The notes under the pieces are model-generated. The model had not been told where the DNA came from, searched no databases, and worked only from the letters and a program-made list of their open reading frames with translations. Of a stretch of 64,000 bases of DNA, positions 44,142 through 53,706 are shown in pieces (the stretch's first letter is position 1; each line of letters opens with the position of its first letter). Source of the stretch: Rhodopseudomonas palustris (lineage in GTDB: Bacteria > Pseudomonadota > Alphaproteobacteria > Rhizobiales > Xanthobacteraceae); NCBI RefSeq assembly GCF_003031265.1, contig NZ_CP019966.1, positions 1,922,001-1,986,000 on the forward strand, given 5' to 3'. The translations under genes were made by a program, and so were the position numbers.

Positions 44142-45539
44142 ATGCAATCTCCCCGTGATTTGCTTGCTGATCTCTGGACCTCCGTCGGCGCCGATGCTGC
44201 CGGGCTGGAACGCGTGACGCTCACCGGCGACGAGCCGCAATTGCCATCGTCGTTTCGCGTCGACGCCGCGGCGCAGGTGGCGATTGCGGCGAGCGGGCTG
44301 GCGGCGGCCGAGATCTGGGCGATGCGCAGCGGGCAGGCGCAGGGCGTCAGCGTCGACATCCGCCACGCCGCGATCGAGTGCCGCTCCGAGCGCTACTTGC
44401 GCAAGAACGACGAACCGCCGCCGCCCGCTTGGGATCCGCTCGCCGGCGTTTATCAGGTGAAGGGCGGCCGTTACGTTCGGCTGCACACCAACTTTCCGCA
44501 CCATCGCGACGCGGTCTGCCGGGTGCTCGCCTGCGAGCCGGTTCGCGACGCGGTGCAGGCCGCGCTGCTGCAGTGGGAGGGCGAAGCGTTCGAGACCGCT
44601 GCTTATGCGGCCGGCGGCGTGGTGGCGCTGATGCGATCGCGCGAGGAGTGGCAGGCGCTGCCGCAGGCCGCCGCGCTCGATGCGCTGCCGCTGGTGGAAA
44701 TCACCAAGATCGGCGAGGCGGCGCCGAAGCCGTGGCCGGAAGGCAGGCGGCCGCTCTCCGGTCTGCGCGTGCTCGATCTGTCGCGGGTGATCGCCGGTCC
44801 GGTCGCCGGCCGGACGCTGGCGGCGCATGGCGCCGACGTGATGCTGGTGTCGAGTCCTCGGCTGCCGTCGATCCCCTGGCTGGTGATCGACACCGGCCGC
44901 GGCAAGCTGTCGAGCTTCGCCGACCTGACCACGCCGGAGGGCCACGCCGCGCTGCGCGAATTGCTCACCGAAGCGGACATCTTCAGCCAGGGCTATCGTC
45001 CGCGCTCGCTCGCAGCGCTCGGCTTCTCGCCTGAGGAAGCGGCCGCGATCAATCCCGGCATCGTTTACGTGTCACTGTCCGCCTATGGACGCTCGGGTCC
45101 GTGGGCGGAGCGGCGCGGCTTCGACTCCCTGGTGCAGTGCGCCACCGGTTTCAACCATGCCGAAGGGCAGGCGGCCGGCGTCGCCGGACCGAAGGAATTG
45201 CCGATGCAGATCCTCGACCATGCGACCGGCTACCTGATGGCGTTCGGGGCGATGATCGCCAAGGCGCGCCAGGCGCGCGAGGGCGGCAGCTGGCACGTCC
45301 AGGTGTCGCTGGCCCGCACCGGCAAATGGCTGTGGGAGATGGGGCGGCTGCCGCACGGTCTCGCCACCCCCGAGATCGGCCAGGAAGCAGTGGGGCCGTA
45401 TCTCGAACGCGCCCAATCCGGCTTCGGGACGCTGCAGGCGGTCCGGCATTCTGCGGTGCTCAGCGCCACGTCGGCCGCCTGGGCCCGCCCGGCGGTGCCG
45501 CTGGGGACCGATCCGGCGGCCTGGCCGGCCCGCGGTTAA
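44142..45539 (+). CDS. Family III CoA transferase (CaiB/BaiF), two-module form
   Basis: 465 aa from the ATG at 44142, GGGAGG upstream. The typical CaiB start LSGLRVLDLSRVIAGPVAG occurs only at residue ~205. Before it, AAEIWAMRSGQAQGVSVDIRHAAIE and GVYQVKGGRYVRLHTNFPHH resemble the middle and small-domain parts of CaiB. The C-terminal third again shows GGSWHVQVSLARTG. So the protein looks like one and a half CaiB units. The family moves CoA between organic acids. Substrate unknown; it follows the LysR gene in the same direction. Confidence 0.88.
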   Translation: MQSPRDLLADLWTSVGADAAGLERVTLTGDEPQLPSSFRVDAAAQVAIAASGLAAAEIWAMRSGQAQGVSVDIRHAAIECRSERYLRKNDEPPPPAWDPLAGVYQVKGGRYVRLHTNFPHHRDAVCRVLACEPVRDAVQAALLQWEGEAFETAAYAAGGVVALMRSREEWQALPQAAALDALPLVEITKIGEAAPKPWPEGRRPLSGLRVLDLSRVIAGPVAGRTLAAHGADVMLVSSPRLPSIPWLVIDTGRGKLSSFADLTTPEGHAALRELLTEADIFSQGYRPRSLAALGFSPEEAAAINPGIVYVSLSAYGRSGPWAERRGFDSLVQCATGFNHAEGQAAGVAGPKELPMQILDHATGYLMAFGAMIAKARQAREGGSWHVQVSLARTGKWLWEMGRLPHGLATPEIGQEAVGPYLERAQSGFGTLQAVRHSAVLSATSAAWARPAVPLGTDPAAWPARG

Positions 45540-45757
45540 GGCCTCCGGCCGCCGGTTCCGCCGGTTAATGTGCCGTTCAGGATGGAATTCGTAAGCCTGC
45601 CCATTGAGGCGCGCGTCTCGGTCGGCGGCTGACGCGCTGGTGTCATCATTCGCTGCTAAGCGCATTTTTGCCGTTTTCACTTTGCGCTGGCCACGATTCG
45701 GGCATTATCAGCCGTCAGGGAGGCAACGCGGCGATCAAGCCGGAGCTCAGGCAGGGC

Positions 45758-46996
45758 ATGCGCGAACATTTTCTTCGAAATCTGCGTCTTCGGCGCACCT
45801 GGTGGATCGCGGCTGCGTGCGTTGCGGCCGGCGTTGCCGTGGGCGGTTACGAGCTGGCTCAGTTCAAGCAGCCCGGTCGCGGCCACACCGATATTTCCAG
45901 CCAGTCGCGCCGCAGTGCCGACCGCTACACCCCGACCCCGGCCGAATGGGCCAGCCTGACGATCGAGCCGGTGAGCGACCGCAGCTTCCGCGCCGAGCAC
46001 GTCACCGAAGGCAAGATCGCGATCGACGAAGACCGCGCCACCCCGGTGTTCTCGCCCTATGCGGGCCGGGTGACCAAGCTGCTGGCGCGCCCCGGCGACC
46101 ACGTCACCAAGGGCCAGCCGCTGTTTTCGATCGAAGCGCCCGACACCGTCCAGGCTCAGAACGATTTCATCACCGCCTCGACCGCGCTCAACAAGGCGAA
46201 GTCGCAGCTCGACCTGGCGCAGCTTCAGGACAAGCGCGCCCGCGATCTGTTCGAAGGCAAGGCGGTGCCACTGAAGGACTATCAGCAGGCCCAGGCGACG
46301 CTGGTCACCGCGCAGAACGATTTCCAGTCGGCCACCACGGCGCTCGAAGCCGCGCGTAACCGGCTGCGCATTCTCGGTCTCAGCGAGTCCGCGATCTCGG
46401 CGTTCCAGGACAAGGGCAATATCAATCCCGAGACCACCATCGTGGCGCCGATCGCCGGCACCGTGGTGCAACGCAAGGTCGGTCCGGGCCAGTACGTCAA
46501 CTCCGGCTCCAGCGATCCCGTCTATATGATCGGCGATCTGTCGACGGTGTGGCTGACCGCTTTCGTCCGCGAAAGCGAAGCTGCCGATGTCGCCGAAGGC
46601 CAGGACATCAGCTTCAAGGTGCTGGCGTTGCCGGGCCGCACGCTGACCGGCCGGATCGACTACGTCGCCGCGGCGATCGATCCGACCACCCGCCGGCTGA
46701 CGGTGCGGGCCACCATCGACAATCCCGGCGGGCTGCTGAAGCCGGAAATGTTCGCCAACGTCACGATCTACTCGCCGTCGGATCATCCGGCCGTGGGCGT
46801 GCCGCGCCAGGCGCTGATCTACGAAGGCGACCAGGTTCGGGTCTGGGTCGCGCATGACGACCGCTCGATCGAGCTGCGCACGGTGAAGCCGGGCCTGTCG
46901 GCCGGCGATCTGGTCGAAGTCACCGGCAATCTGCGTCCGGGCGAAAAGGTCATCACCCGCGGCAGCCTGTTCATCGATCGGGCTGCCACCGGGTAA
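45758..46996 (+). CDS. RND efflux membrane-fusion (periplasmic adaptor) protein, CzcB/CusB type
   Basis: 412 aa from the ATG at 45758. One N-terminal membrane anchor (WWIAAACVAAGVAVGGY) is followed by the adaptor domains: lipoyl halves (GRVTKLLARPGDHVTKGQPL and TIVAPIAGTVVQRKVGPGQYV), a coiled-coil hairpin of about 80 residues between them, and the beta-barrel and membrane-proximal parts. It links the RND pump encoded next (159 bp downstream) to an outer-membrane channel. There is no Met/His-rich metal tail, so metal export is not certain. Confidence 0.9.
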   Translation: MREHFLRNLRLRRTWWIAAACVAAGVAVGGYELAQFKQPGRGHTDISSQSRRSADRYTPTPAEWASLTIEPVSDRSFRAEHVTEGKIAIDEDRATPVFSPYAGRVTKLLARPGDHVTKGQPLFSIEAPDTVQAQNDFITASTALNKAKSQLDLAQLQDKRARDLFEGKAVPLKDYQQAQATLVTAQNDFQSATTALEAARNRLRILGLSESAISAFQDKGNINPETTIVAPIAGTVVQRKVGPGQYVNSGSSDPVYMIGDLSTVWLTAFVRESEAADVAEGQDISFKVLALPGRTLTGRIDYVAAAIDPTTRRLTVRATIDNPGGLLKPEMFANVTIYSPSDHPAVGVPRQALIYEGDQVRVWVAHDDRSIELRTVKPGLSAGDLVEVTGNLRPGEKVITRGSLFIDRAATG

Positions 46997-47155
46997 CTCC
47001 GGTCTGCACACGACCGTCGCCGCGCGGTCCCGCCGCCGGTGCTCCCGCCCTCAGCCTGCGGTCGCTTGTTCTTCTGAACGGCCTGCGGCATTGATCGACA
47101 TAACCGCCGGACCAGCGCCTCACAGCCTCCGCCTGCCCTGAAAGGTCCGATCCGC

Positions 47156-50100
47156 ATGGGTCGCCTCGTCGAACTCGCGGTCAACCGCCGTTTCCTGATG
47201 CTCGCGCTGTTCTTGCTGGTGCTGGCGGGCGGTGTCGCCGCGTTCGAACATCTCAATATCGAAGCCTATCCCGATCCGACGCCGCCGATGGTCGACATCG
47301 TCACCCAGAGCCCCGGGCTCTCGGCGGAGGAGATCGAGCGCTACATTACGATTCCGATCGAGACCCAGGTCGCCGGCATCAAGAACCTGAAGACGATCCG
47401 AACAATCTCGCTGTACGGCCTGTCCGACGTCAAACTGCAGTTCTCGTTCGACTACACATATCAGGAGGCGCTGCAGCAGGTCCTCAACCGGCTGTCACAG
47501 CTGCCGCCGTTGCCGGGCAACGTCCAGCCCGGTATCTCGCCGCTCAGCCCGATCGGCGAGATCTTCCGCTATCGGCTGGTCGGGCCGCCCGGCTACAGCG
47601 TGCTCGATCTGAAGACGCTGCAGGACTGGGTGCTGCAGCGCCGCTTCCGGGCGATCCCGGGCGTGATCGACGTCACCGGCTGGGGCGGCAAGACCAAGAC
47701 CTACGAGGTCCAGGTCGATTTCAATAAGCTGATCGCCTACGGCCTGACGCTGCCGCAGGTGCTGCAGGCGGTCTCCAACTCCAACATCAATGTCGGCGGC
47801 AACACCGTCGACATCGGCGCGCAATCCGCGGTGGTGCGTGGCGTCGGCCTGATCCGTTCGCTCGACGATCTCGCCAATACGATGGTGGCGTCGAACAACG
47901 GCAATCCGGTGCTGGTCAAGGACGTCGCCAAGGTCAACGTCGCCGAGAAGCCGCGACTCGGCATCGCCGGCATCAACAACGATGACGACATCGTCCAGGG
48001 CATCGTGCTGATGCGGCGCGGCGAGCAGAGCTCGCCGACGATCGCGCGGGTGGAGCAGGCGGTCACCAAGATCAACGCCTCGGGCCTGCTGCCGCCCGGC
48101 GTGCGGATCGAGCGGATCTACGACCGCAAGGATCTGATCGACACCACCACCCACACCGTGCTGCACAACATGGTGGTCGGCATCCTGCTGATCGTTCTGC
48201 TGCAGTGGATCTTCCTCGGCGACCTGCGCAGCGCGCTGATCGTCGGCGCGACGATTCCGTTCGCGCTGTTCTTTGCGGTGATCATCCTGGTGTTACGCGG
48301 GGAGTCCGCCAACCTGCTGTCGGTTGGCGCGATCGACTTCGGGTTGATCGTCGACGCCACCGTGATCATGGTCGAGGCGATCTTCAGGCGACTCTCGCAC
48401 ACCACCGTGCTGTCGCCCGAGGAGCGCAGCCAGATCTCCGCCGACACCATCATGGGGATGAAGAAGCACGCGATCCGCTCCGCCGCCGCGGACGTGTCGC
48501 GCTCGATCTTCTTCGCCGCGGCGATCATCATCGCGGCGTTCCTGCCGCTGTTCACGCTGTCCGGCGTCGAAGGCAACATCTTCGGCCCGATGGCTCGCAC
48601 TTACGCCTACGCGCTCGCCGGCGGCCTGCTGGCGACCTTCACGGTGACGCCGGCGCTCAGCGCCATCATCCTGCCGCACCACGTCCAGGAGACCGAGACT
48701 TGGCTGATGCGGATGCTGCACAAGGTCTACACCCCGTGGCTCGGCTGGGCGGTGAAGAACCGGCCTGTGGTGATGGCCGGCGCGGCGGGCCTGGTGCTGA
48801 CCACCCTGATCGCCACAAGCTTCCTGGGGCTCGAATTTCTGCCGAAGCTGGAAGAGGGCAACCTCTGGATCCGCGCGACGCTGCCGCCGACGATTTCGCT
48901 CACCGAGGGCAACGGCTACGTCAACGACATGCGCAAGCTGATCGCCAGCTTCCCCGAGGTCGAGTCGGTGGTGTCGCAGCATGGCCGGCCCGACGACGGA
49001 ACCGACGCCGCCGGCTTCTTCAACGCCGAGTTCTTCGCGCCGCTGAAGCCCGCCTCGCAATGGCCCGGCAGCCACGACAAGGACGAGCTGACCGCGCGGA
49101 TGCTGAAGCAGCTGCAGGCGAAATTCCCGGGCGTCGAGTTCAACTTCTCGCAGTATCTGCAGGACAACGTCTCCGAAGCCGTGTCCGGCGTGAAGGGCGA
49201 GAACTCGATCAAGCTGTACGGCAACGATCTGCAGGCGCTGACCGACACCGCCAACAAGATCAAAGCGGTGCTGTCGACGGTGCAGGGCGTGCAGGACCTC
49301 GCGGTGTTCACCTCGCTCGGCCAGCCGACGATCCAGATCGACGTCAACCGGGCTCGCGCCGCGCGCTACGGGCTGACGCCCGGTGACATCAACGCCACTA
49401 TCAAGGTGGCGATTGGCGGCGACACTGCCGGTGATTTGTACGAGCCGGGCAGCGACCGGCATTTCCCGATCATCGTCCGGCTGGCGCCGGAATATCGCAA
49501 GAGCGCCGAGGCGATCCACAATCTGCGGATCGGCGTGCAGGGACCGAACGGCATCACCCAGATCCCGCTCAGCGAGCTCGCCGACATCCAGCTGGTGTCC
49601 GGCGCCGCCTACATTTATCGCGAGGATCAGGAGCGCTACCTGCCGATCAAGTTCTCGGTGCGCGAGCGCGATCTCGGCAGCGCGATCCGTGAGGCCCAGG
49701 ACAAGGTCAACGCCCAGGTTCAGTTGCCGCCGGGCTCGCGGATGGAGTGGGTCGGCGAATTCGGCAATCTGCAGGACGCGATCAAGCGGCTGTCGATTGT
49801 GGTCCCGATCAGCCTGGCGCTGATCGGCGCGCTGCTGTTCTTCAATTTCGGCTCGCTCACCGACACGCTGCTGGCGATGAGCGTGATCCCGATGGCGATC
49901 TTCGGCGGCGTGATGGGCCTGCTGGTCAGCGGCATCCCGTTCAGCGTGTCGGCCGCGATCGGCTTCATCGCGCTGTTCGGTATTGCGGTGATGGACGGCA
50001 TCATCATCCTGTCGCAGTACAATCAGTTGATCGACCAGGGGCTCGATCGGCTGCGCGCGGTGGTCCGCACCGGCGAGCTGCAGCTCCGGCCGGTGCTGAT

Positions 50101-50278
50101 GACCTGCGTGATCGCCGGCGGCGGCCTGCTGCCGGCGGCGATGTCGACCGGAATCGGCTCGCAGGTGCAGAAGCCGTTGGCGATCGTAGTGGTCACCGGC
50201 ATGATGCTGGCGCCGGGGGTGATTCTCATCACCCTCCCGGTTTTGATCTCGTATTTCTCCCGGCGGCGCGCCAACTAA
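47156..50278 (+). CDS. RND efflux pump, HME (CzcA/CusA) family
   Basis: 1040 aa, the usual CzcA/CusA length, with 12 membrane segments and two large periplasmic loops. The start MGRLVELAVNRRFLML and the TM4 motif DFGLIVDATVIMVE point to the heavy-metal (HME) branch, where the Asp residues carry protons; the usual VEN after this motif is VEA here. Drug or organic-acid export by HME-like pumps is also known. Follows its adaptor gene by 159 bp. No outer-membrane partner is in the operon; a TolC-family gene lies about 1 kb further on the opposite strand. Confidence 0.92.
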   Translation: MGRLVELAVNRRFLMLALFLLVLAGGVAAFEHLNIEAYPDPTPPMVDIVTQSPGLSAEEIERYITIPIETQVAGIKNLKTIRTISLYGLSDVKLQFSFDYTYQEALQQVLNRLSQLPPLPGNVQPGISPLSPIGEIFRYRLVGPPGYSVLDLKTLQDWVLQRRFRAIPGVIDVTGWGGKTKTYEVQVDFNKLIAYGLTLPQVLQAVSNSNINVGGNTVDIGAQSAVVRGVGLIRSLDDLANTMVASNNGNPVLVKDVAKVNVAEKPRLGIAGINNDDDIVQGIVLMRRGEQSSPTIARVEQAVTKINASGLLPPGVRIERIYDRKDLIDTTTHTVLHNMVVGILLIVLLQWIFLGDLRSALIVGATIPFALFFAVIILVLRGESANLLSVGAIDFGLIVDATVIMVEAIFRRLSHTTVLSPEERSQISADTIMGMKKHAIRSAAADVSRSIFFAAAIIIAAFLPLFTLSGVEGNIFGPMARTYAYALAGGLLATFTVTPALSAIILPHHVQETETWLMRMLHKVYTPWLGWAVKNRPVVMAGAAGLVLTTLIATSFLGLEFLPKLEEGNLWIRATLPPTISLTEGNGYVNDMRKLIASFPEVESVVSQHGRPDDGTDAAGFFNAEFFAPLKPASQWPGSHDKDELTARMLKQLQAKFPGVEFNFSQYLQDNVSEAVSGVKGENSIKLYGNDLQALTDTANKIKAVLSTVQGVQDLAVFTSLGQPTIQIDVNRARAARYGLTPGDINATIKVAIGGDTAGDLYEPGSDRHFPIIVRLAPEYRKSAEAIHNLRIGVQGPNGITQIPLSELADIQLVSGAAYIYREDQERYLPIKFSVRERDLGSAIREAQDKVNAQVQLPPGSRMEWVGEFGNLQDAIKRLSIVVPISLALIGALLFFNFGSLTDTLLAMSVIPMAIFGGVMGLLVSGIPFSVSAAIGFIALFGIAVMDGIIILSQYNQLIDQGLDRLRAVVRTGELQLRPVLMTCVIAGGGLLPAAMSTGIGSQVQKPLAIVVVTGMMLAPGVILITLPVLISYFSRRRAN

Positions 50279-50463
50279 TCGCCCCGCCGGCCATTGGCGT
50301 TCCCTCGTAGTAACGCGGGTAGGAGTTCTCCGGGTGTGGCGAGATCGTGTTGAAAATACGCAACAACTGCGCTGTTACCGTGTGACGCCCTGATGACAGA
50401 CCCGTCGCGGCGATACACCGCAGCGGCCTCTTGACCTGAGTCAAGGAGGGCACGCGAGGCCAT
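50275..50463 (-). CDS. Possible small protein of unknown function
   Basis: 62 aa from the ATG at 50463 (a further ATG at 50475). The sequence (YRRDGSVIRASHGNSAVVAY, FQHDLATPGELLPALL) looks protein-like rather than a shadow, and no better gene competes in the spacer. There is no clear ribosome site, and it overlaps the end of the RND gene by 4 bp tail to tail. Unrecognised. Confidence 0.35.
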   Translation of the reverse strand: MASRALLDSGQEAAAVYRRDGSVIRASHGNSAVVAYFQHDLATPGELLPALLRGNANGRRGD

Positions 50464-50477
50464 GGCAACATTCAACC

Positions 50478-50804
50478 ATGGCCAAGCTTCTGGTTTACCG
50501 ATGCCCGCAGAATGGTCTGATGACTCAGACCTGGCTTGCCGACGAGGTGGTCGGCGGGGATCGGCCGAGCTATGAGCCGGTGTTCTGTCTGGCGTGTTCC
50601 CAGCAGCATTTCATCAGCCTGGATACTGGTCGCGCGCTCGGCGACACCGCCGCCACCGTGACCGCGACGCATGGCCCGGCATTCCCGCCGCGCGAGGATC
50701 GCTTTCCGCCGCGCGCCGTCCTGCAGCCGGAAGCCGCCGGCTTCAGCGCACCCGACGTCGACGCATTTAGCGGCTTTAGCGGCAATCAGTTCAAGGCGTA
50801 TTGA
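50478..50804 (+). CDS. Small zinc-ribbon-like protein of unknown function
   Basis: 108 aa. Two Cys-containing segments, YRCPQNG near residue 8 and PVFCLACSQQHFI near residue 36, resemble a short zinc ribbon (C...CXXC). The rest is low complexity, ending FSGFSGNQFKAY. Small proteins of this build are common in Bradyrhizobiaceae and have no known function. It starts 14 bp from the divergent small frame and is followed by a 420-bp gene-free stretch of repeats. Confidence 0.65.
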   Translation: MAKLLVYRCPQNGLMTQTWLADEVVGGDRPSYEPVFCLACSQQHFISLDTGRALGDTAATVTATHGPAFPPREDRFPPRAVLQPEAAGFSAPDVDAFSGFSGNQFKAY

Positions 50805-50872
50805 GCGCACTTAGAGCATCTCTGCTTTTGACGGAAACAGGACCGCACTTCCTAGCGGTCGCAGCTTGCAGA

Positions 50873-50979
50873 ACCTCATGGTGAGGAGGCGCAAAGCGCC
50901 GTCTCGAACCATGCGCCGCAGGCGATGTGGCTCCTCATCCTTCGAGACGCCCGGCGAGGCCGGGCTCCTCAGGATGAGG
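50873..50979. repeat. Dispersed palindromic repeat, family D (copy 2)
   Basis: CCTCATGGTGAGGAGGCGC on the left; CTCATCCTTCGAGACGCCC and GCTCCTCAGGATGAGGA on the right. Confidence 0.75.
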
Positions 50980-51068
50980 ACTTCGGACGCTTGGCAAAGG
51001 CCAGATCCGCTTCTCATCAATCGATGAAGCGCTCTCGGACCGTCGTTAGAAAACGCGGCGCCTTGCAG

Positions 51069-51160
51069 GCGTCGTGCCCAGGCTCATCCCGGGCAGCCAT
51101 GGTTTGCTGAGCGTCTGCGCGAAGGTCGGGGATCGCCGGGTCAAGCCCGGCCACGACGGG
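51069..51160. repeat. Dispersed palindromic repeat, family C (copy)
   Basis: GTCGTGCCCAGGCTCATCCC ... and GATCGCCGGGTCAAGCCCGG then CCACGAC. Fills the spacer before the TolC-family gene. Confidence 0.65.
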
Positions 51161-51224
51161 AGAGGGGGACGTGGGAACGCTGTGTGCGTCTCCCGGAGCG
51201 TCGTCGAAGGTCGTGGATCGACGC

Positions 51225-52643
51225 TTACTGTCCTGACGGGGTACGCAGGCCGTGCCAGGCGTCGCGGACCTGCTGGTAGTGCACGTCGGGCAGATAGTCC
51301 GGGGTGTTCAGGCCGAGGTTCTGGACGTCGAGGCGGCCGATGGCGCTGAGCAGCGTATAGGACGCCACCACGCGGTCGCGCTGCGCGCCGATCAGGCGGG
51401 CTTTGGCCTGGATCAGATCCTGCTGCGAGTTCAGCACGTCGACGGTGGTGCGCTGGCCGCCCTGGGCTTCGCGGCTGACACCCTGCAGTGCGATTTCGGC
51501 AGCGCGCACTTCGGATTCCGCGGCGCTCACGGCGATCTTGGCGCCTTCGTTCGACACCCAGGCGCCGATCGTCGCAGTGCGGGTCTGGTTGCGCACCAGG
51601 TCGAGCACCGAGCGGCTCTGCGCCGCCAGTTCCTTCGATTGCCGGGTCTGCGACGCGGCAGTGCCGCCGTCATAGATCGGGGCGTTGATCTGGCCGATCA
51701 CCGAGGCCTGGTCGGTGCCGTAGGTGCCGAGCGTGGAGTCGGTCTGGCTGGCGCGGCTGGCGCTGCCCTGCAACGTCACAGTCGGCAGCAGGGCGCCTTC
51801 GGCAACCTTGATGGTGGTGGTGGCGACGTCGACATCGTAGCCCGCGGCCAGCACTGCGGGATTGCCCTTCGCCGCCTGCGCGATCGCGTCTTCGCGGCTC
51901 TTCGGCAGCAGCCGGTCGACCGGCGTGGCATTGCTCAGCGTGCCCGGCGGACTGCCGATCACCGCCGCGTAGGTGGCCTGGCTGATCGCGAGGTTCACTT
52001 CCGCCGCGTTGAGGTCGGCGCGTCCGCGGTTGAGGCGCGCTTCGGCCTGCGCGGTGTCGGTCGGGGTGACGTCGCCCGCGTTCAGGCGCTTCTTGGTGAT
52101 ATCGAGCGTCTGGCTGAGGAAATCGACGTTGGCCTTCTGCGCCGCCACCAAGGCCTGGTTGGCGAGCACGTTGGTGTAGGCCGTCACCGCGTCGAGCAGC
52201 ACGCCCTGGCCGACGTTGCGCAGCGCCTCGCGGCCCGACTTCACCTGCAGCTCGGCGACCCGCACGCTGTTGGCGGTGCGGAAGCCATTAAACAGCGTCT
52301 GCGTGACGGTGACGCCGATCGTCCATGGTCGCAGCGTGTCGCCCTGGTAAGTATTGGTGGGGAGCAGGTTGCGCACCTGCTGCAGCCCGGCGCCCAGTGT
52401 GGCCAGAAGCTGCGGCCGATAGCCGGCGAGCGCTTGCGGCACGTTCTCGTCAGTCGCGCGCTGACGGGCGCGTTCGGCAGTGAGTTGCGGGTTGGACTGG
52501 TAAGCCTTAACCAGCGCGTCGGATAGTCCTTCGGCCGATACCGGTCCGGCCGATGCGACGCCGATCGCCGTCGCGACCCCCAGGGTCAACGCCGAGCGAT
52601 GAGCGCGATACGCGCTGCCAACGAGTCTCGTCCACCAAACCAT
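51225..52643 (-). CDS. TolC-family outer-membrane channel protein
   Basis: 472 aa from the ATG at 52643, with AGGAGG 12 nt upstream; an ATG at 52667 would place that site inside the gene. The signal peptide ends near GPVSAEG. The mature protein is the TolC repeat: two copies of a helix-helix-strand unit, with LSDALVKAYQSNPQLTAERAR at the start, GVTVTQTLFNGFRTANSV and GQINAPIYDGGTAASQTRQ at the equivalent positions of each half. It would be the trimeric exit duct for RND or type I export; the nearby HME pump lacks its own channel. Alone on the minus strand. Confidence 0.92.
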   Translation of the reverse strand: MVWWTRLVGSAYRAHRSALTLGVATAIGVASAGPVSAEGLSDALVKAYQSNPQLTAERARQRATDENVPQALAGYRPQLLATLGAGLQQVRNLLPTNTYQGDTLRPWTIGVTVTQTLFNGFRTANSVRVAELQVKSGREALRNVGQGVLLDAVTAYTNVLANQALVAAQKANVDFLSQTLDITKKRLNAGDVTPTDTAQAEARLNRGRADLNAAEVNLAISQATYAAVIGSPPGTLSNATPVDRLLPKSREDAIAQAAKGNPAVLAAGYDVDVATTTIKVAEGALLPTVTLQGSASRASQTDSTLGTYGTDQASVIGQINAPIYDGGTAASQTRQSKELAAQSRSVLDLVRNQTRTATIGAWVSNEGAKIAVSAAESEVRAAEIALQGVSREAQGGQRTTVDVLNSQQDLIQAKARLIGAQRDRVVASYTLLSAIGRLDVQNLGLNTPDYLPDVHYQQVRDAWHGLRTPSGQ

Positions 52644-52841
52644 GCGGTCCCGCGCCCTCCTGGACATCCGCCCCGCGATGCCTGCGCGTTTGTAGAACGC
52701 AGTGCAACGCGAGGCAATCGACCGGGCCCGACAGCCGCCGTTGCAGCGTGGGGGTGTTGTGATGCAGCAACGCTGCGACGATGGGGCGCGCGGTATTGTG
52801 CACGCTTTCCGACGCAGCGGCCGCGATCTGTCAGCGTGTTA

Positions 52842-53621
52842 TCAGCGGTTCTGGTTGTTCGGCTTGCGCTTTTCGATGAACGCCGCCATGCCCTCGGCGC
52901 GGTCTTCCAGCGCGAAGGTCGACCGGAACAGGTCGCGCTCGATCGCGAGACCTTCGGCGAGTGTGGTTTCCAGCGCACGGTTCACCGCGCTCTTGGCCAT
53001 CGCTGCGGTGGGGCGCGACATCGTGGCAATCTTCTCGGCGGCGCCGAGCGCTTCTTCCATCAGTTTGTCGGCGGGCACGATGCGGCTGACCAGGCCCGAG
53101 CGTTCGGCTTCCTGCGCGTCCATCATCCGTCCGGTGAGGCACAGATCCATTGCCTTGTACTTGCCGATGGCGCGGGTGAGACGCTGGGTGCCGCCGATGC
53201 CCGGAATGGTGCCCAGGGTGATTTCCGGCTGACCGAACTTGGCGGTGTCGGCGGCGATAATGATGTCGCACATCATCGCCAATTCGCAGCCGCCGCCGAG
53301 CGCGTAGCCCGCGACCGCTGCGACGGTCGGCTTGCGGCAGCGCGCCAGCCGGTCACCGCCGATCGAGGTGAAGTCCTCGTTGAACATGTCGATGAAGCCC
53401 TTCGGCTGCATCTCCTTGATGTCGGCGCCGGCGGCGAACGCTTTCTCGCTGCCGGTGATCAGGATGCATCCGATCGCATCGTCGGCCTCGAGATCCTCGA
53501 CCGCCGCGCCAATCTCGCGGAACACGCCGAACGACAACGCATTCAGCATCTTCGGGCGGTTGAGCTTGATGATGCCGACCGCGTTCTGACGCTCGACGAT
53601 GATGAATTCGAATGTGCTCAT
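52842..53621 (-). CDS. Enoyl-CoA hydratase (crotonase family)
   Basis: 259 aa from the ATG at 53621. Crotonase landmarks are complete: AAGADIKEM near residue 66, [15 protein letters not shown] near 100-114 with the first catalytic Glu, and [20 protein letters not shown] near 130 with the second. Both Glu are present, so it should hydrate trans-2-enoyl-CoA in beta-oxidation. It closely follows the mammalian ECHS1 pattern. No other beta-oxidation gene is adjacent; the upstream gene on the same strand is an unrelated membrane protein. Confidence 0.93.
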   Translation of the reverse strand: MSTFEFIIVERQNAVGIIKLNRPKMLNALSFGVFREIGAAVEDLEADDAIGCILITGSEKAFAAGADIKEMQPKGFIDMFNEDFTSIGGDRLARCRKPTVAAVAGYALGGGCELAMMCDIIIAADTAKFGQPEITLGTIPGIGGTQRLTRAIGKYKAMDLCLTGRMMDAQEAERSGLVSRIVPADKLMEEALGAAEKIATMSRPTAAMAKSAVNRALETTLAEGLAIERDLFRSTFALEDRAEGMAAFIEKRKPNNQNR

Positions 53622-53706
53622 GATGCATGTCCCCGGAAGGCCGACCGCGGCCGCGGGCAATCTGCCCGCTGCCGCCAGCGGCTTCAAGGGGTGGGCGCTG
53701 GCGCCC

